A stretch of 64,000 nucleotides of DNA from assembly GCA_017961235.1 (NCBI GenBank), contig JAGCXQ010000049.1, positions 62,001-126,000 of the forward strand, given 5' to 3'. The translations under genes and the position numbers were made by a program. The notes below the pieces were generated by a model. The model had not been told where the DNA came from, ran no database searches, and worked only from the letters and a program-made list of their open reading frames with translations. This DNA is from Clostridiales bacterium (GTDB lineage: Bacteria > Bacillota > Clostridia > Saccharofermentanales > Saccharofermentanaceae). Positions 62,090 through 64,000 of the stretch are shown here, one piece after another. Positions within the stretch are counted from its first letter, which is position 1; each line of letters opens with the position of its first letter.

Positions 62090-62872
62090 ATGAAACAAGA
62101 ATACAGTATTCAGCTGATACGAAAAGAATTGCTCGGGGAGACCTGTGCCGTTCTGACTTTTGCTTGTCCGGAGATCGCAGACACTGCTAAACCGGGTCAG
62201 TTCGTAAATCTGTCCTGCGCTTATTTTCTGAAGAGACCTTTCGGAATCATGTCTGTTGATAGAGAGGCGAAGACCTTCAGTGTTGGTGTAAGAAAAGTCG
62301 GTAAAGGTACTGAGAAGATCATTGCTGCTAAAGAAGGGGAGCAATTCACTGTGCTTGGCCCTCTCGGAAACGGTTTCTGCTTCGATGGTGTAAAGAAACT
62401 TCTTCTGGTAGGCGGCGGTACGGGTATTTTCCCGATCTTCTTTACAGCACAGTATGCCCGTGAAAACGGTATTCCCTGTGAAGTCGTAAATGGATACCGC
62501 TGTAAACAGGATTCTTTCCTGTATGATCAGTTTGCATGCTCCTGTGAGAATTTCCACGTCACCACAGATGCCGGAGATCTCGGCATCAAAGGAAATGTCA
62601 TGGCTTACCTGGAATCCATGAATGAATCTGAACTTGAAGGAACAACTGTTATGGTGGTCGGCCCCGGAATTATGATGAGAAAAGTTTCGGAATGGGCGAC
62701 GGTTCATGGTTTAACCTGCTTTGTTTCACTGGAGCAGAGAATGGCTTGTGGCATAGGTGCCTGTCTGGTCTGTGTCTGTAAGATCAAGGCTGAACAGGAA
62801 GGAAAAGAATTCGTACATAAAAGATGCTGCAAAGATGGTCCTGTCTTTCGGGCTGAGGAGGTGATCTGGTGA
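62090..62872 (+). CDS. pyrK: Dihydroorotate dehydrogenase electron transfer subunit
   Basis: A 260-residue FAD and 2Fe-2S protein that passes electrons from PyrD to NAD. The FAD domain has KPGQFVNLSC, the Arg-Pro-Phe of KRPFGIMSV, and GGTGIFPIFF. The iron-sulphur end has ACGIGACLVCVCK with a further Cys in KRCCKDG. A TTG 21 nt upstream is in frame, but GAGAGGA favours ATG 62090. It overlaps pyrD by 4 nt. Confidence 0.95.
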   Translation: MKQEYSIQLIRKELLGETCAVLTFACPEIADTAKPGQFVNLSCAYFLKRPFGIMSVDREAKTFSVGVRKVGKGTEKIIAAKEGEQFTVLGPLGNGFCFDGVKKLLLVGGGTGIFPIFFTAQYARENGIPCEVVNGYRCKQDSFLYDQFACSCENFHVTTDAGDLGIKGNVMAYLESMNESELEGTTVMVVGPGIMMRKVSEWATVHGLTCFVSLEQRMACGIGACLVCVCKIKAEQEGKEFVHKRCCKDGPVFRAEEVIW

Positions 62873-63786
62873 GTATTTCAGTAAAAGTAGGTCAGGTGAA
62901 CCTCAAAAATCCAATCATTCTCGCCTCCGGCACCTGCGGATTCGGACGTGAACTGGCAGAGTACATGGATCTAAGTAAACTTGGAGCACTTTCTTCCAAG
63001 GGACTGACACTCCTTCCTCGAGATGGTAATCAGGGTGTACGAGTTGCGGAAACTCCAAGTGGTATGCTGAACTGCGTCGGACTTCAGAATCCGGGTGTAG
63101 ATGCTTTTTTAGCCACTGAGCTTGATTATATGGTCGAAAGCGGAGCGGGAGTAGTCGTAAATGTTGCCGGTCATTCAAATGAGGATTACATCTCAATGGT
63201 CGAGAAACTGGATCCTTATAAGGATAAGATCGATGCACTGGAACTCAATTTCTCCTGCCCGAATGTAAAAGAAGGATGCATGGTGATCGGTTCGTCTCCC
63301 AAAGCGATCGAAGCTCTCGTTTCTGACCTTCGGAAGCGCACTGATCTTCCACTCTGGGTCAAGCTGACACCGAATGTTACGTCCATCGCGGAAACAGCTA
63401 AAGGCGCGGAAGCAGGTGGCGCTGATGCTATCGTCGCAATTAACACGATGCTTGGAATGGCGATCGATATCCGAACGAGAAGACCGCTTCTCCATAATAA
63501 CACCGGCGGACTTTCCGGCCCGTGTGTGAAGCCGGTTGCGCTCCGTATGGTTCATGACATCTACGACGCGGTCAATATTCCTGTTGTCGGCTGTGGCGGT
63601 GTTTCCACTTATGAAGACGTCCTTGAGTTTATGATCGCCGGCGCTTCCGCCGTGGAACTCGGTACGATCACTCTCGTACATCCTACTCGCCCGGTGGAGA
63701 TCGTTTCAGATCTTGAGAAATACTGCGAAATGAATAATATCGAAGAACTTTCTTCCTTAACCGGAACTCTTGAACTTTGGAGGTAA
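62869..63786 (+). CDS. pyrD: Dihydroorotate dehydrogenase, type 1B catalytic subunit
   Basis: A 305-residue FMN enzyme that oxidises dihydroorotate to orotate, working with PyrK. Motifs: NPIILASGTCGFGRELAEYM, the catalytic Cys in ELNFSCPNVKEGC, KLTPNVT, NTGGLSGPCVKP and GCGGVSTYED. It starts with GTG within the pyrK stop (GTGA), with GAGGAGG 8 nt upstream. Type 1B is fixed by the adjacent pyrK. Confidence 0.97.
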   Translation: MSISVKVGQVNLKNPIILASGTCGFGRELAEYMDLSKLGALSSKGLTLLPRDGNQGVRVAETPSGMLNCVGLQNPGVDAFLATELDYMVESGAGVVVNVAGHSNEDYISMVEKLDPYKDKIDALELNFSCPNVKEGCMVIGSSPKAIEALVSDLRKRTDLPLWVKLTPNVTSIAETAKGAEAGGADAIVAINTMLGMAIDIRTRRPLLHNNTGGLSGPCVKPVALRMVHDIYDAVNIPVVGCGGVSTYEDVLEFMIAGASAVELGTITLVHPTRPVEIVSDLEKYCEMNNIEELSSLTGTLELWR

Positions 63787-63789
63787 ACT

Positions 63790-64000
63790 ATGAAGTCGAT
63801 TATTGATTATCTTTTTGAAACAAATGCTGTTCGCGTAAGTGACCCGGAAAAGCCGTTCTGGTATGCTTCCGGCACCCTCGGACCTTTCTATGTAAATACA
63901 CACTTTCTGATCGAATCCGAAGAAAAAGCAAATGAATTACTTGCTCTGATCGAGGAGTCCGCTGCCGGTGACCGTACGAAATTCCTTTCGACGATCCTGG
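63790..64000 (+). CDS. pyrE: Orotate phosphoribosyltransferase, N-terminal part (runs off the right edge)
   Basis: About 70 codons are visible and open to the end of the window: MKSIIDYLFETNAVRVSDPE, then FWYASGTLGPFYVNTHFL. The latter fits the substrate-binding start of a Clostridial PyrE-like protein. It follows pyrD by 3 nt, with TTGGAGG in the end of pyrD as ribosome-binding site. PyrE makes OMP from orotate and PRPP and would complete the route from carbamoyl phosphate to UMP. The PRPP loop is outside the window. Confidence 0.88.
   Translation, partial: MKSIIDYLFETNAVRVSDPEKPFWYASGTLGPFYVNTHFLIESEEKANELLALIEESAAGDRTKFLSTIL

Overview
The window looks like chromosomal DNA of an anaerobic, plant-fibre-degrading member of the Clostridia (Firmicutes). 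Grounds for this are the gene order phoH-pgpH-ybeY-era-recO, AGGAGG-type ribosome-binding sites, a PyrR-attenuated pyr operon with pyrK and a type 1B pyrD, a meso-diaminopimelate dehydrogenase, a YesM/YesN-LplABC-type sugar uptake system, and moderate G+C. The species cannot be fixed from sequence alone. No phage, insertion sequence, CRISPR array or rRNA operon was seen.

Layout. (1) 1-4558: housekeeping operon of phoH (3' end), the c-di-AMP hydrolase gene pgpH, a single gene fusing ybeY to era, and recO. A nuclease-XPD-type helicase (4555-6999, minus) converges on it and appears to be read from a leaderless transcript. (2) 7079-8352: ddh with its own promoter and terminator, then tRNA-Leu(CAG) on the minus strand. 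(3) 8496-28127: a small orphan protein, then an arabinose/arabinoxylan-oligosaccharide locus. It holds a cytoplasmic carboxylesterase-GH43 fusion, a divergent GH51 arabinofuranosidase, a Cys-rich small protein, FGGY kinase, AraD and an unconventional AraA-like isomerase. These are followed by a YesM/YesN two-component system, an Lpl-type ABC importer, YesL, an unknown membrane protein and an SGNH-type O-acetylesterase. (4) 28149-33862: tyrosine recombinase (minus), asd, tRNA-Ile2, tRNA-Tyr, a second copy of the solute-binding protein without permeases, galE, and tRNA-Leu(CAA). (5) 33991-52796: an 18-gene, one-direction surface-polysaccharide locus. Its first half supplies an aminotransferase, a PglC-like initiating transferase, GT2, LicD, an IspD-like cytidylyltransferase, an SDR, a sialyltransferase-like GT, Wzy and Wzx. 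Its second half encodes what reads as a full GDP-route to CMP-legionaminic acid (LegB, LegC, PtmE-like, LegH, LegI, LegG, LegF), with two Gfo/Idh/MocA dehydrogenases and a CysE-like acetyltransferase inserted before LegF. (6) 52805-58081: a MoxR-DUF58-VWA-VWA-TPR (Bat-like) operon whose last protein ends in a Ser/Asp/Gln repeat tract. (7) 58130-64000: the pyr operon with a leader attenuator, pyrR-B-C-F-K-D and the start of pyrE.

Working together: region 3 would import short decorated arabino-oligosaccharides, deacylate and hydrolyse them inside the cell, and feed L-arabinose through isomerase, kinase and epimerase into the pentose phosphate pathway, under YesMN and possibly catabolite (cre-like) control. 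Region 5 would build a short repeat unit on undecaprenyl phosphate, decorate it with a CDP-linked polyol phosphate and a legionaminic-type nonulosonic acid, flip it with Wzx and polymerise it with Wzy. The features most worth a second look are the YbeY-Era fusion, the leaderless helicase gene, the duplicated binding protein with gene-conversion-like identity, the IspD/LicD pair and the legionaminic pathway with its three extra genes.
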